From positions 1 through 42,344 of the forward strand of contig NZ_VKGK01000043.1 in the NCBI RefSeq assembly GCF_007197645.1: a stretch of 42,344 nucleotides of DNA, read 5' to 3'. Below the pieces are notes generated by a model, which saw only the letters and a program-made list of their open reading frames with translations, was not told the origin of the DNA and made no database searches. The stretch is from Shewanella hanedai. GTDB lineage: Bacteria; Pseudomonadota; Gammaproteobacteria; Enterobacterales; Shewanellaceae. Both the position numbers and the translations under genes were made by a program. Below, in pieces: positions 7,349 through 15,993 of the stretch. Positions within the stretch are counted from its first letter, which is position 1; every line of letters starts with the position of its first letter.

Positions 7349-8893
7349 CTAACTTGTGCCTTTATGAGTTATCACTTCTTTAATCAAAATACAGGTCTGT
7401 GCCAGTAAAATAAGCGTGAATGGTACAGCGCCTAGTATGGCGATCTGCTTGTTCAAGTTGATATCATTTTTCAATATTAATGCAGTGGTGATCGCCACTA
7501 ACGTCAAACTCCACATCAGTTTTGATCTCAACTTGCTACTGCCCGTCAACATACCACTGACGAAGATTGCAGAATCTGCGCTAGTAATAACAAACGTCAC
7601 CAACAATAAAATCGCACTGAAAGCCAATATATTGCCGTAAGGAAGATACTCAAAGAAGGTAAACAGGCCATTGGTGACATCTTTATTCGTGGCAGCAATC
7701 ACATCATCGAAAATACTCATCTCAAACACACTGCCACCAAAGGCACTAAACCAAACAATGGTAGTGATAGTCGGAATAAAAATAGTACAAAGTAAGTATT
7801 GGCGAACACTTCGACCTCGACTAATCCTCGCGATGAACGGGCCCACAAAAGGCGCCCAAGCTATCCACCAGACAAAATAAATAATACTCCAGCCCTCGCT
7901 CCAAGTACGAGAATCTGGATCGATAGAAAATGAGAGCGAAGGTAACAAACTTAAATAACTGGCGGTTGAGGTGATAACCGTACCTGCCACTTGAATAGGA
8001 TCCACTAGGCTTATAACAGCAACGAGCATTGCAACCACAAACAGTAAGTTAAAAAGACTCATCTGCTTAATGCCCTTCTCCAGCCCTAATGTCGAAGAGA
8101 CAGTAAAAGCCAAAGCAATCGCTAAAAGCAGGACTAAACGAAACATCAAACCTGCGATATCCCAAGGCACGAGATGCTGTAAACCACTTTGCACCAAAGC
8201 AATGGTATTGGCTAAGGTTCCCGCAACCCCAAAGATAACCGCAATGACTGCGAGGAAGTCAAAAACTTGAAATTTACTGCCTTTTGCCTTATCGGTAAAA
8301 CTTGCCGAAATGGTCATGCTCCGAGAGCGATTAAAAGCAAACCATGCCATCACTAACCCTGAAATGGCATAAACCGCCCAAGCATGCACGCCCCAATGAA
8401 AGTAGGTCAGCGCCAAAGCGGTATCTTTTGCATTTGCGGCATTGGATAACAGTGGCGATTCAGTCACAAATGCCGGTGGGTGTGCAAAATGAACTATCGG
8501 CTCAGCCACTCCCCAAAAAATAAGACCAGAGCCCATACCCGCAGCAAACAACATCGCCGTCCAGCTGATAAATCCAAACTCAGGTTTTTCACCTTTCCCC
8601 CCTAACCTCACCTTACCAAACGGAGTACAGGCGATAACGAGTGACAAAATCACTAACAGCGAGGGAAAAACGATAAAACCTAAGCCAAACTCCTTGATCG
8701 CGTGATCAGAAATACTGGCCGCAAACGTAACCGCAGTTTCAGGAAACAGTAAAAAAACGGAGGCCAATAGCAGGCAGGAGATAAAACCAATCGCTTCTTT
8801 ACTAAGAGAGCCATGATTGAACACACGAGCTTTTACAGCACTAATCTTGGATTTATTTGATAAATCATCGGGACGAGCAATCGTTTTTTTCAT
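7349..8893 (-). CDS. BCCT family transporter (betaine/choline/carnitine type)
   Basis: A 514-residue inner-membrane sodium- or proton-coupled transporter for quaternary ammonium compounds such as glycine betaine or choline, normally used in osmoprotection. Family signatures are clear: AAGMGSGLIFWGVAEPIVHF in the glycine-rich helix, and WWIAWAPFVGPFIARISRGR in the tryptophan-rich segment. About 12 membrane helices are visible. The C-terminal tail after the last helix is short (about 10 residues), so the long osmosensing tail of BetP or BetT is missing and regulation by that route is unlikely. The substrate is not determinable from sequence. Confidence 0.92.
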   Translation of the reverse strand: MKKTIARPDDLSNKSKISAVKARVFNHGSLSKEAIGFISCLLLASVFLLFPETAVTFAASISDHAIKEFGLGFIVFPSLLVILSLVIACTPFGKVRLGGKGEKPEFGFISWTAMLFAAGMGSGLIFWGVAEPIVHFAHPPAFVTESPLLSNAANAKDTALALTYFHWGVHAWAVYAISGLVMAWFAFNRSRSMTISASFTDKAKGSKFQVFDFLAVIAVIFGVAGTLANTIALVQSGLQHLVPWDIAGLMFRLVLLLAIALAFTVSSTLGLEKGIKQMSLFNLLFVVAMLVAVISLVDPIQVAGTVITSTASYLSLLPSLSFSIDPDSRTWSEGWSIIYFVWWIAWAPFVGPFIARISRGRSVRQYLLCTIFIPTITTIVWFSAFGGSVFEMSIFDDVIAATNKDVTNGLFTFFEYLPYGNILAFSAILLLVTFVITSADSAIFVSGMLTGSSKLRSKLMWSLTLVAITTALILKNDINLNKQIAILGAVPFTLILLAQTCILIKEVITHKGTS

Positions 8894-9277
8894 AGAAGTA
8901 ATTGAATTTATTAGGGGAGATGAAGGCTAACGCGATAAGACAGCACGATAAGCCAGAGCTATAAAGACAAATCCAATCATAGTACTGAGCAAAAAATGAG
9001 TTGGGATTGCTGCATTGTGGCAAGCTCAAATGAAAAACGGGGCAACTCTAGCATAAAATACCGACTTTATTAACTCCCATATACCACCATTAACCTTGAT
9101 TACCGATTAGGCTTAGAAGCCACTTATCGAGAGCCTGCAAGACTTTGGGAGCTAGATCACATTTCTGACGACTAAGGCCTATTGATTTAGATAAACCCAT
9201 CGATGTGTGAAAGATTCGTCGCCCGTGCCCTTTCTATATCCACTCATAAATCAATTTATTTTAAGAAAGGAATTATT
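8894..9277. other. Divergent intergenic region, BCCT / mini-catalase
   Basis: About 380 nt with no convincing gene. It holds a CRP-like site (listed separately). A GTG at 9203 could in principle extend the catalase frame by 25 codons, but it has no Shine-Dalgarno and would bury the signal peptide. Confidence 0.5.
9146..9161. promoter_or_regulatory. CRP (cAMP receptor protein)-like operator
   Basis: TGGGA-N6-TCACA (consensus TGTGA-N6-TCACA) has a perfect right half, a single mismatch in the left half, and the CTAGATCACATTT flank of the ideal site. It lies about 115 nt upstream of the catalase start and about 250 nt upstream of the divergent BCCT start. Carbon-status control of either gene is inferred. 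Confidence 0.5.
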
Positions 9278-10270
9278 ATGGTGCCCACTAAACTGGCAGT
9301 GCTCAGCCAAGTTTGTTTAATTTCTACCTTGTCTATCCTAGCCACGCCACTTTTTGCCAGTGAAAGGAGTATTCCAGAATTGGTTGATGCCGTGAATGGT
9401 ACTCCTGATGATGCGAGCCGCGAAGCGGGTAAAAAAGTCAAATTACGTAACCATGCAAAGGGCTTTTGTACATCAGGAGAGTTTACACCTAACCCTGCTT
9501 TGCAAGACTTCCTTACTATCCCATTTTTTAATCAAGCAGAAATAGACATCACTGCCCGCTTCTCACTCGGAGGAACAAACCTGCACGCGTCAGATAAGGC
9601 CTCCGGCCGGTTTATGTCGCTCAAAATTGACAGTGATAAAGAGAGTCTTAACTTTGTCACCACGAATGCTGAACGCTTTTTTGCAAGTAATCTTGAGGAT
9701 TTCTTTATCTTTCAAACCAAAGTGAAACAAGGGGCTGAGGGCAAACAGTGGTTGATTGATAACAAACCTGACGCAAGCGCTTTCTTTGATTACATAAAGC
9801 TGCTGCCACCGAGCGCCAGTTTTGCAAATAGCCGCTATTTTGGTGTGAACAGCTTTCTATTCAGTGCAAGCACTGGTGAAATAAAGCCTGGTCGTTGGAT
9901 TTTTGAACCCGTATCAGGCGTTATCAATCTGTCTCAAACTGAACTGGCAAACCTTTCCGATGACTTCTTGAAAACCGAGCTGCTCACTCGCATCAAAGAA
10001 AAGCCTGCGGTATGGGATCTTTATATTCAACTCGCACAGGAAGGTGATGAGATAGATGATCCCACTGTACTGTGGCCTGAAACTCGTCAACGACTGTTAG
10101 TTGGCCAAGTGATTGTTAACGGTGATCGGGACACTGAGACATCAACTTTGCAGTGTGACAAAGGGATTTTCAATCCTTTATTACTGCCCAAAGGAATAGC
10201 ACCCTCTGCCGATCCTATTTTAAATGCACGTACCGCCGCTTATGTAGAGTCCTTTATTCGACGCCTATAA
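9278..10270 (+). CDS. Periplasmic catalase-related (mini-catalase) heme peroxidase
   Basis: Small members of the heme-catalase fold act as peroxidases. Chosen start: ATG 9278 after AAAGGAATT (good Shine-Dalgarno). This gives a clean signal peptide ending PLFAS, so the mature enzyme is periplasmic. The length of 330 residues fits the reduced family rather than 480-residue catalases. Visible features are the distal-histidine segment KLRNHAKGFC (H59), FVTTNAERFF, the NADPH/heme-side motif PSASFANSRYFGVNSF, and a C-terminal RTAAY that matches the RxxxY proximal heme-ligand motif. A single-gene unit behind a CRP-like site; it precedes the phosphatase pair but is separated from it by 220 nt. SrpA-like function is an alternative name for the same family. 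Confidence 0.85.
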   Translation: MVPTKLAVLSQVCLISTLSILATPLFASERSIPELVDAVNGTPDDASREAGKKVKLRNHAKGFCTSGEFTPNPALQDFLTIPFFNQAEIDITARFSLGGTNLHASDKASGRFMSLKIDSDKESLNFVTTNAERFFASNLEDFFIFQTKVKQGAEGKQWLIDNKPDASAFFDYIKLLPPSASFANSRYFGVNSFLFSASTGEIKPGRWIFEPVSGVINLSQTELANLSDDFLKTELLTRIKEKPAVWDLYIQLAQEGDEIDDPTVLWPETRQRLLVGQVIVNGDRDTETSTLQCDKGIFNPLLLPKGIAPSADPILNARTAAYVESFIRRL

Positions 10271-10386
10271 CCTAAAGTTCGATATCTAAATCTAGAGACA
10301 CCCTTATTATTAACCTAATTAAATCACTCTACTCAGAGTGATTTATAGCAATAAAATTCAAGCATATAACCTTACCCTTCAAACCT

Positions 10387-10426
10387 ATGTAACAAAACTG
10401 CCATCCCGTTGTCCTCTCACCGTCAT
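10387..10426 (+). promoter_or_regulatory. Array of PhoB half-sites (tandem Pho box)
   Basis: Heptamers spaced exactly 11 bp apart resemble CTGTCAT: ATGTAAC (10387, 4/7), CTGCCAT (10398, 6/7), TTGTCCT (10409, 5/7) and CCGTCAT (10420, 6/7), each separated by 4 nt (the first spacer is AAAA). This is the direct-repeat geometry of two tandem Pho boxes. It lies about 70 nt upstream of the first alkaline phosphatase. A poor -10 (TATCGT at 10440-10445) follows, as is usual where PhoB replaces the -35. Confidence 0.6.
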
Positions 10427-10490
10427 ATAAATACCCGACTATCGTCGCGTTAACTAACTAGGCTCAAAAATAGACCTCAATAATATAAGG

Positions 10491-12011
10491 GTGATGATAG
10501 TGATTAATATGAAAAATATAGCTGCGCTCGCTTCATGCAGCTTAGTGACAATGACTGTAACGATGGCAGCCAATGCTGCTGTACTGCCCTCGAATCAAAC
10601 AAACAGCCAATGGTTTAAATCCAGCGCGCTTAACTTCACCGAAAAAACCCAACAAGAGAACAAAGGGAAAGCAAAAAATGTCATTCTTTTTGTGGGTGAT
10701 GGCATGGGAGTGTCAACCTTAACCGCAGCACGTATCTTTCAAGGGCAGCAGGTACAAGGCAATGAGGGCGGAGAGGAGAATTTCCTAAGCTTTGAGCAGT
10801 TCGCTCATACCGCGTTAGTAAAGACTTACAACACCAATCAACAAACCCCTGATTCAGCAGGCACCATGACGGCGATAGCCACGGGCGTTAAATCGAAAGC
10901 TGGCGTCTTATCAGTCTCTGACACTAGCCTACGTGCAAACTGCTTATCATCTAAAGGAAATGAACTCATTACCTTGGTTGATCTCGCTAACGCAAAAGGC
11001 CTCTCTACTGGCGTTGTCAGCACTGCGCGTATTACCCATGCAACGCCAGCGGCTACCTACTCAAATACCCCAGAACGTAACTGGGAAGCTGACAGCAACC
11101 TGCCAGCAGAAGCCGTGGCTAATGAATGTAAGGATATCGCCTATCAGTTAGTGATGCGCGATGAAGCCAATGCACTTTCTGTTGCCCTAGGCGGTGGACG
11201 CCGTAACTTTATTCCCGATACGGTCACTGATGAAGAGAACAAAAAGGGCAGACGAAGCGATGGTGTCAATCTGACAAAGAACTGGACTGATAATTTGAGC
11301 AATGCCGCCTACGTGTGGGATAAAACAGGCTTTGATGCTATCGACACTGCCTCGACGGATCATTTACTAGGCCTGTTTAACTCTTCTCATATGGAATATG
11401 AAGCTGACAGACAGGATGATACTGCAGGTGAGCCCTCACTAACCCAGATGACCACTAAGTCTATCGACATCTTAAAAAAGAACGAGCAAGGCTACCTCTT
11501 GATTGTTGAGTCAGGTCGAATCGATCACGCTCACCATGCGGGCAATGCACATCGCGCCTTAATGGATACCGTTGAACTTTCAAATGCAGTTCAGGCTGCT
11601 GTAAACAGCACAGATCCTGATGACACCTTAATCATGGTGACCGCAGATCACAGCCATGTATTCACCATCGCGGGTTACCCTAAACGTGGTAACCCAATTT
11701 TAGGTTTAGTACACAATGTAGATGGCAATGTCGCCATTGCAGATGACGGTAAACCTTATACCACACTAGGCTACACCAATGGTCCAGGGGCTGTGATTGG
11801 CCAACGCGACGATCTCACCTCAGTCGATACCCAAGAGAAAGGCTTTATGCAACAAGCTTTAGTACCAATGGGAAGCGAAACTCATGCAGGTGAAGATATC
11901 AGCTTACATGCGACAGGTCCGGGTTCGCATCTTGTACAAGGGGTTATCGAGCAGAATGTTATCTTCCATATCATCAATCAAGCCCAGTCCCTTGGCGGCA
12001 CGAAATACTAG
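10491..12011 (+). CDS. Exported alkaline phosphatase, PhoA family (first paralogue)
   Basis: Hydrolyses phosphate monoesters to inorganic phosphate. Motifs: VILFVGDGMG (metal-binding D70), the nucleophile motif TPDSAGTMTA (S122), the metal ligands in ESGRIDHAHHAGNAH, VTADHSHVF, and ETHAGEDI near the C-terminus. A signal peptide ends around AANAA (residue 30), so the mature enzyme is periplasmic or secreted. Start is ambiguous: GTG 10491, ATG 10494, GTG 10500 and ATG 10509 are all in frame, and the AAGG at 10487-10490 best serves GTG 10500. Numbering here uses 10491. It is followed after 30 nt by a second paralogue, so the two are probably cotranscribed from the PhoB-type promoter. Closely similar to its neighbour along the whole catalytic domain, which indicates tandem duplication. 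Confidence 0.9.
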   Translation: MMIVINMKNIAALASCSLVTMTVTMAANAAVLPSNQTNSQWFKSSALNFTEKTQQENKGKAKNVILFVGDGMGVSTLTAARIFQGQQVQGNEGGEENFLSFEQFAHTALVKTYNTNQQTPDSAGTMTAIATGVKSKAGVLSVSDTSLRANCLSSKGNELITLVDLANAKGLSTGVVSTARITHATPAATYSNTPERNWEADSNLPAEAVANECKDIAYQLVMRDEANALSVALGGGRRNFIPDTVTDEENKKGRRSDGVNLTKNWTDNLSNAAYVWDKTGFDAIDTASTDHLLGLFNSSHMEYEADRQDDTAGEPSLTQMTTKSIDILKKNEQGYLLIVESGRIDHAHHAGNAHRALMDTVELSNAVQAAVNSTDPDDTLIMVTADHSHVFTIAGYPKRGNPILGLVHNVDGNVAIADDGKPYTTLGYTNGPGAVIGQRDDLTSVDTQEKGFMQQALVPMGSETHAGEDISLHATGPGSHLVQGVIEQNVIFHIINQAQSLGGTKY

Positions 12012-12041
12012 TCAAACAGTACTCAATTTTGGAGCAAAAAA

Positions 12042-13697
12042 ATGAATAACAAACTACTCGTACTGTCTATGGCAGCAATTTTAGGTCTAGCAGCATGTGG
12101 CGACGGTGATAACGGCACCAATGGCAATAATGGTAACGACGGGAACAATGGCGATAATGGTAACGACGGGAACAATGGCGATAACGGTGCTGATGGTAAA
12201 GACTGGACTGCTGTCAATGAGTGGTACATCGACGGTCAGCGCCGCGTCACGAAAGCAGCCGATATATCAGTCAATAATGACGCGGGGGCGGCAAAAAATG
12301 TCATCCTGTTTGTCGGTGACGGAATGGGCATATCCACAGTGACTGCCGCGCGCATTCTCGAAGGTCAATTGAAAGGCCAAACAGGTGAGGAGAACTCGCT
12401 GTCTTTTGAAACCTTACCTCATTTAGGGTTAGCCAAAACATACAATGTTGACGGACAAACACCTGACTCTGCTGGCACAATGACAGCAATGGTCACCGGC
12501 GTAAAAACCGATGTAGGCGTCCTATCTCAAGCAGAAGGTGTCACCCGAGGCAATTGCGCATCCACCTCTGGTCAGAACTTAGTGACATCTTTAGAGCTTG
12601 CCGCGATGGCAGGTCTGTCTACCGGCGTGGTATCAACTGCACGCATTACCCATGCAACGCCAGCGGCAACTTTTGCCCATGCCCCTGAACGCAATTGGGA
12701 AAGCGATGCAGACCTGCCCGCAGAAGCTGTCACCAATGGTTGCAAAGATATCGCCAGTCAACTGCTCGACTTTAGTTATGGCAATGGTATCAATGTGGTA
12801 ATGGGCGGTGGACGTCGCGCCTTTATTCCCAATACTGTCACCGATGCCGAAGGCAAAAACGGTAAACGCCTAGATGGTCGTAACCTCACTGATGAGTGGA
12901 CAGCTAAATACGCTAACTCAACTTATGTCGAAGACAGAGATGGCTTTTTAGCGATAGATCCAGCAACCACTGATCATGCCCTTGGTCTATTCAACTCATC
13001 TCATATGGAGTACGACTTTGACCGCACTGTCGATGGCGTAGAAGGTGAACCTTCACTGGCTGAGATGACCGCAAAAACCATTGATATTTTAAAGAAGAAT
13101 GACAAAGGATTTATCCTCATTATCGAAGCGGGACGTATCGACCATGCACACCATGCGGGCAATGCAGCAAGAGCACTATACGACACTATCGCCCTGTCTG
13201 AAGCTGTGCGAGTGGCCATGGAGAAAACCTCAAGCAAAGATACTCTCTTGGTCGTCACGGCCGATCACAGTCATGTCTTTACCATTGCGGGTTATCCGAC
13301 CCGAGGCAATCCAATACTTGGTTTGGTAAAAGGCAATGATGCATCGGGTCTACCGGGCGTGACAAATTCCACCGACAGTAATGGCTTACCCTACACCACC
13401 GTTGGCTACACCAATGGCCGCGGGTTTGCAAATCTAAGCACCGGTGGCGATGAACGGTACGGTTACCCAATAGAAGCTGGGCGTGTCAACCTTAACTATG
13501 TTGATCCTCAAAGCGCAGGCTTTCATCAAGAAGCACTTATTCCTTTATCGAGCGAAACACATGCTGGTGAAGACGTTGGCATATTTGCCAGTGGCCCAGG
13601 CTCGCACTTAGTACAGGGAACGGTTGAGCAAAACCATATTTTCCATGTCATTAACCATGCAGCCAACTTAGTCGTTAAAGCTGAGGCAGCTCAGTAA
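12042..13697 (+). CDS. Lipoprotein alkaline phosphatase with collagen-like linker (second paralogue)
   Basis: Same enzyme family as the upstream gene: VILFVGDGMG, nucleophile motif TPDSAGTMTA (S143), EAGRIDHAHHAGNAA, VTADHSHVF and ETHAGEDVG are all intact. It differs at the N-terminus. The signal ends ILGLAAC (lipid Cys 19), followed by a run of about 11 Gly-X-X triplets (residues 20-52) rich in Asn and Asp. The enzyme is therefore tethered to a membrane, possibly at the cell surface, on a flexible, collagen-like, possibly calcium-binding arm. It also has an insertion of about 25 residues (around 465-495) relative to the first copy. The Shine-Dalgarno GGAG precedes ATG 12042. Cotranscription with the first copy and PhoB control are inferred. 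Confidence 0.92.
   Translation: MNNKLLVLSMAAILGLAACGDGDNGTNGNNGNDGNNGDNGNDGNNGDNGADGKDWTAVNEWYIDGQRRVTKAADISVNNDAGAAKNVILFVGDGMGISTVTAARILEGQLKGQTGEENSLSFETLPHLGLAKTYNVDGQTPDSAGTMTAMVTGVKTDVGVLSQAEGVTRGNCASTSGQNLVTSLELAAMAGLSTGVVSTARITHATPAATFAHAPERNWESDADLPAEAVTNGCKDIASQLLDFSYGNGINVVMGGGRRAFIPNTVTDAEGKNGKRLDGRNLTDEWTAKYANSTYVEDRDGFLAIDPATTDHALGLFNSSHMEYDFDRTVDGVEGEPSLAEMTAKTIDILKKNDKGFILIIEAGRIDHAHHAGNAARALYDTIALSEAVRVAMEKTSSKDTLLVVTADHSHVFTIAGYPTRGNPILGLVKGNDASGLPGVTNSTDSNGLPYTTVGYTNGRGFANLSTGGDERYGYPIEAGRVNLNYVDPQSAGFHQEALIPLSSETHAGEDVGIFASGPGSHLVQGTVEQNHIFHVINHAANLVVKAEAAQ
12132..12185 (+). repeat. 27-bp coding tandem repeat, two copies
   Basis: Units at 12132-12158 and 12159-12185 are identical except for the last base. 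They encode the Gly-Asn-Asp-rich triplets of the phosphatase linker. Because the unit is a multiple of 3, slippage would alter linker length without breaking the frame. Confidence 0.9.
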
Positions 13698-13746
13698 GCA
13701 GAGTCTCTTACTAAGCTGGGCCTCTGAGTCAATATGACTTATCCAA

Positions 13747-13786
13747 TGATGGCCACTCAACACTGTATGAGTGGCCATCAGTTTTA
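13747..13786 (+). terminator. Terminator-like hairpin after the phosphatase pair
   Basis: A 13-bp perfect stem (13747-13759 / 13768-13780) with an 8-nt loop is followed by GTTTT. The T-tract is short, so partial readthrough into the next gene (start 13805) is possible. Confidence 0.6.
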
Positions 13787-13804
13787 AGCTCAATGGGAGT
13801 TGCT

Positions 13805-14581
13805 ATGAAATATTCTATGCTAGGTGCTGCACTACTTACCGTAAGTCAGACAAGTATTGCTCAGTCTGACCAAGACACAAAACTGCTACAGAATAAGGGG
13901 GCACTAACATTTCAATGCGATCAACTTAACTCGACCAACATTGATGTGCGCTATGAAATAGTCCGCTCAAATGGAACAGATAGAGCGGTACCAACACAAC
14001 AGATCCAGTTAATTAAGAACCAGCAACAAGTGATCTATAAACGTTCACCAATGACATTCGAAGCTTGGGATCGCAACGGCGAATATATTCGTTACTTCCC
14101 GCAGGAGCTTCGCTCTATTACTTATCGCCCAAGCGATCTTCGCTCACTCAATATGAAGTACGATCTTGCGCAGCAATTTCACTTAGTGTCGCCAAAGGTA
14201 AAGTCTCAACTGAACAGAGGTGAAGTCAGTCAAGCTTCCTGTTTCCAAGTGGTCCATTATTCAGGCCAACAAGCAGGACAAGAGGTTGAGCTAAAATGGA
14301 TAGACTCACTCAACCTTCCCTTCGAATTCACGTTAACACAAGGGCAAGGAAATCTAACCTACCGTTTAATTGAAGCCAGCCCTATCAGCAATGAAGCAGT
14401 TAATGCTCTCACTCAAGGGTATAACGACTTAGATTTTGCAGATGTCGGTGATAGTGAGTCAGATCCCTTTATCGCTAAGATGATCACTCAAGGTTTTATC
14501 CAACATGGAGGTTTAGGATTCTATGACAGTAATGGCAACTCACTTTCAGACGGTAAACATCATGGTGGACATGCACATTAG
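13805..14581 (+). CDS. Exported protein of unknown function with His-rich tail
   Basis: I do not recognise the family. From ATG 13805 (Shine-Dalgarno GGGAG, 6 nt spacing) it is 258 residues, with a signal peptide ending around TSIAQ, so it is periplasmic or secreted. The mature protein is mostly polar and beta-rich, with two cysteines (FQCDQL near the N-terminus and ASCFQV mid-protein) that could form a disulphide. It ends in GKHHGGHAH, a probable metal-binding tail. It lies about 110 nt downstream of the phosphatase pair, partly insulated by a hairpin, and ends in a strong terminator shared with ltaE. A role linked to phosphate or metal handling is only a guess from context. Confidence 0.7.
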   Translation: MKYSMLGAALLTVSQTSIAQSDQDTKLLQNKGALTFQCDQLNSTNIDVRYEIVRSNGTDRAVPTQQIQLIKNQQQVIYKRSPMTFEAWDRNGEYIRYFPQELRSITYRPSDLRSLNMKYDLAQQFHLVSPKVKSQLNRGEVSQASCFQVVHYSGQQAGQEVELKWIDSLNLPFEFTLTQGQGNLTYRLIEASPISNEAVNALTQGYNDLDFADVGDSESDPFIAKMITQGFIQHGGLGFYDSNGNSLSDGKHHGGHAH

Positions 14582-14598
14582 CGTCAGAAGTCACAAAA

Positions 14599-14628
14599 AA
14601 GAAAAGTCTGCAGATGCAGACTTTTCTT
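14599..14628. terminator. Bidirectional terminator
   Basis: Perfect 13-bp stem (AAGAAAAGTCTGC and its complement) with a 4-nt loop and A/T tracts on both sides. It sits between the convergent His-tail protein gene and ltaE. Confidence 0.85.
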
Positions 14629-14645
14629 TATTAAAGCCAACTTAC

Positions 14646-15659
14646 TTATGACGTTAAGTGGCGTTTTAGCTCAGTAATAAAGGTATCAATATCTTGGCGA
14701 CTGATATCAGCATGCGTCACTAAACGGATTGTTGCACTTGGACTGATGAGTATGCCATTTGCTTTCAATTTAGCGGCAAGCAGAGCAGTATCCAGCCCAG
14801 TTGCAACTTGAACATAAACCATATTGGTTTGCACTAAGGAAAGATCGACACTTAGTTCATCCAAATTTGTCAGCTGCTCAGCAAGGTATCGCGCATTATC
14901 ATGATCGATAGCTAAACGCTCAACTTGATCTGTTATTGCTAAACTCGCCGCAGCAGCCAAGATCCCAGCTTGACGCATTCCGCCACCAAGCATTTTACGC
15001 CAGCGTCTGGCTTTACCAATCAAGCGTTCATCACCTAATAAAATGGAGCCTACTGGTGCACAAAGCCCTTTAGATAAACAGATAGACACGGAATCAAAAT
15101 ATTGGGTTATTTCACTTATCTCAATATTTTGTGCCACTGCCGCATTCGCGACACGAGCACCATCTAAATGTATTTTGAGCTTATTGTCGAAAGCTAACGT
15201 TTGCGCTTGAGCTAAATACTCTTGAGGAAGCACCTTTCCCCCAATGGTGTTCTCTAAGCTAAGAAGTCTTGTCTTAGCAAAATGAATATCATCGGGCTTT
15301 ATCGCAGCTTTGATCTCGGCAAGTAAGATAGAACCATCGGCCTGATTATTCAAAGGCTGAGGTTGAACACTACCAAGTACAGCAGCTCCTCCACCTTCAA
15401 ACTTATAGTTGTGGGCTTGTTGGCCACAAATATACTCATCTCCACGTTCACAGTGGGACATTAAGGCTAACAAGTTAGCTTGAGTACCTGACGAGGTAAA
15501 AAGCGCAGCATCGAAACCATACATTTCGGCTGACATCGCCTCTAAATGGTTTACCGAAGGGTCATCACCATACACATCGTCGCCAACTTCGGCATTGGCC
15601 ATCGCCTTGCGCATTGCTGGCGTTGGCATGGTTACAGTATCGCTACGGAAATCTATCAT
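14646..15659 (-). CDS. ltaE: Low-specificity L-threonine aldolase
   Basis: PLP enzyme that cleaves L-threonine and L-allo-threonine to glycine and acetaldehyde in the cytoplasm. At 337 residues it has the normal length and starts with the family hallmark MIDFRSDTVTMPTPAMRKAM. The PLP lysine is K197 in SICLSKGLCAPVGS. H83, which stacks on PLP, lies in GQQAHNYKFEGG, and the PLP-binding aspartate is in IHLDGARV. Monocistronic, ending at a bidirectional terminator. Confidence 0.95.
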   Translation of the reverse strand: MIDFRSDTVTMPTPAMRKAMANAEVGDDVYGDDPSVNHLEAMSAEMYGFDAALFTSSGTQANLLALMSHCERGDEYICGQQAHNYKFEGGGAAVLGSVQPQPLNNQADGSILLAEIKAAIKPDDIHFAKTRLLSLENTIGGKVLPQEYLAQAQTLAFDNKLKIHLDGARVANAAVAQNIEISEITQYFDSVSICLSKGLCAPVGSILLGDERLIGKARRWRKMLGGGMRQAGILAAAASLAITDQVERLAIDHDNARYLAEQLTNLDELSVDLSLVQTNMVYVQVATGLDTALLAAKLKANGILISPSATIRLVTHADISRQDIDTFITELKRHLTS

Positions 15660-15993
15660 AAGCTCACTTCAAAAGAGTTAAAATCGGTCAAGATTAGGCA
15701 TACTAACCTTACCGCTACCAGGGCGCCAGCGTTAATCGAGCAGATAATTAACTGCTATACGATACTCATACAAATCATGACTCTGACAACAAATAAGAAC
15801 AAAGTCTTCACTCACACAAATTTATAACACTTATGATTAGCATAACTATCAATCATTAACCCTGAAACCAAATAAAATAAGGGGATTAAGTAAATACAAT
15901 TAATTAAACATTAGTAAATCTAATCTAAAAAATTAATAAATGTTTATTTTATTTTTGACATTTTTCATGCAAAATCCCCTCTCTTTTTTCACG
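15660..15993. other. Intergenic region (334 nt)
   Basis: AT-rich spacer between divergent ltaE and the TRIC-type channel gene. A TTGACA hexamer at 15956-15961 has no matching -10. No RNA or small gene was recognised. Confidence 0.45.

Noticed and set aside
12023..12229. Minus-strand frame rich in Pro, Leu and Ser
   Set aside because: It is the antisense of the Gly-X-X coding repeat; its low complexity is a by-product of that repeat.
15956..15961. TTGACA as the promoter of the TRIC-type channel
   Set aside because: No -10 element lies 15-19 bp downstream.
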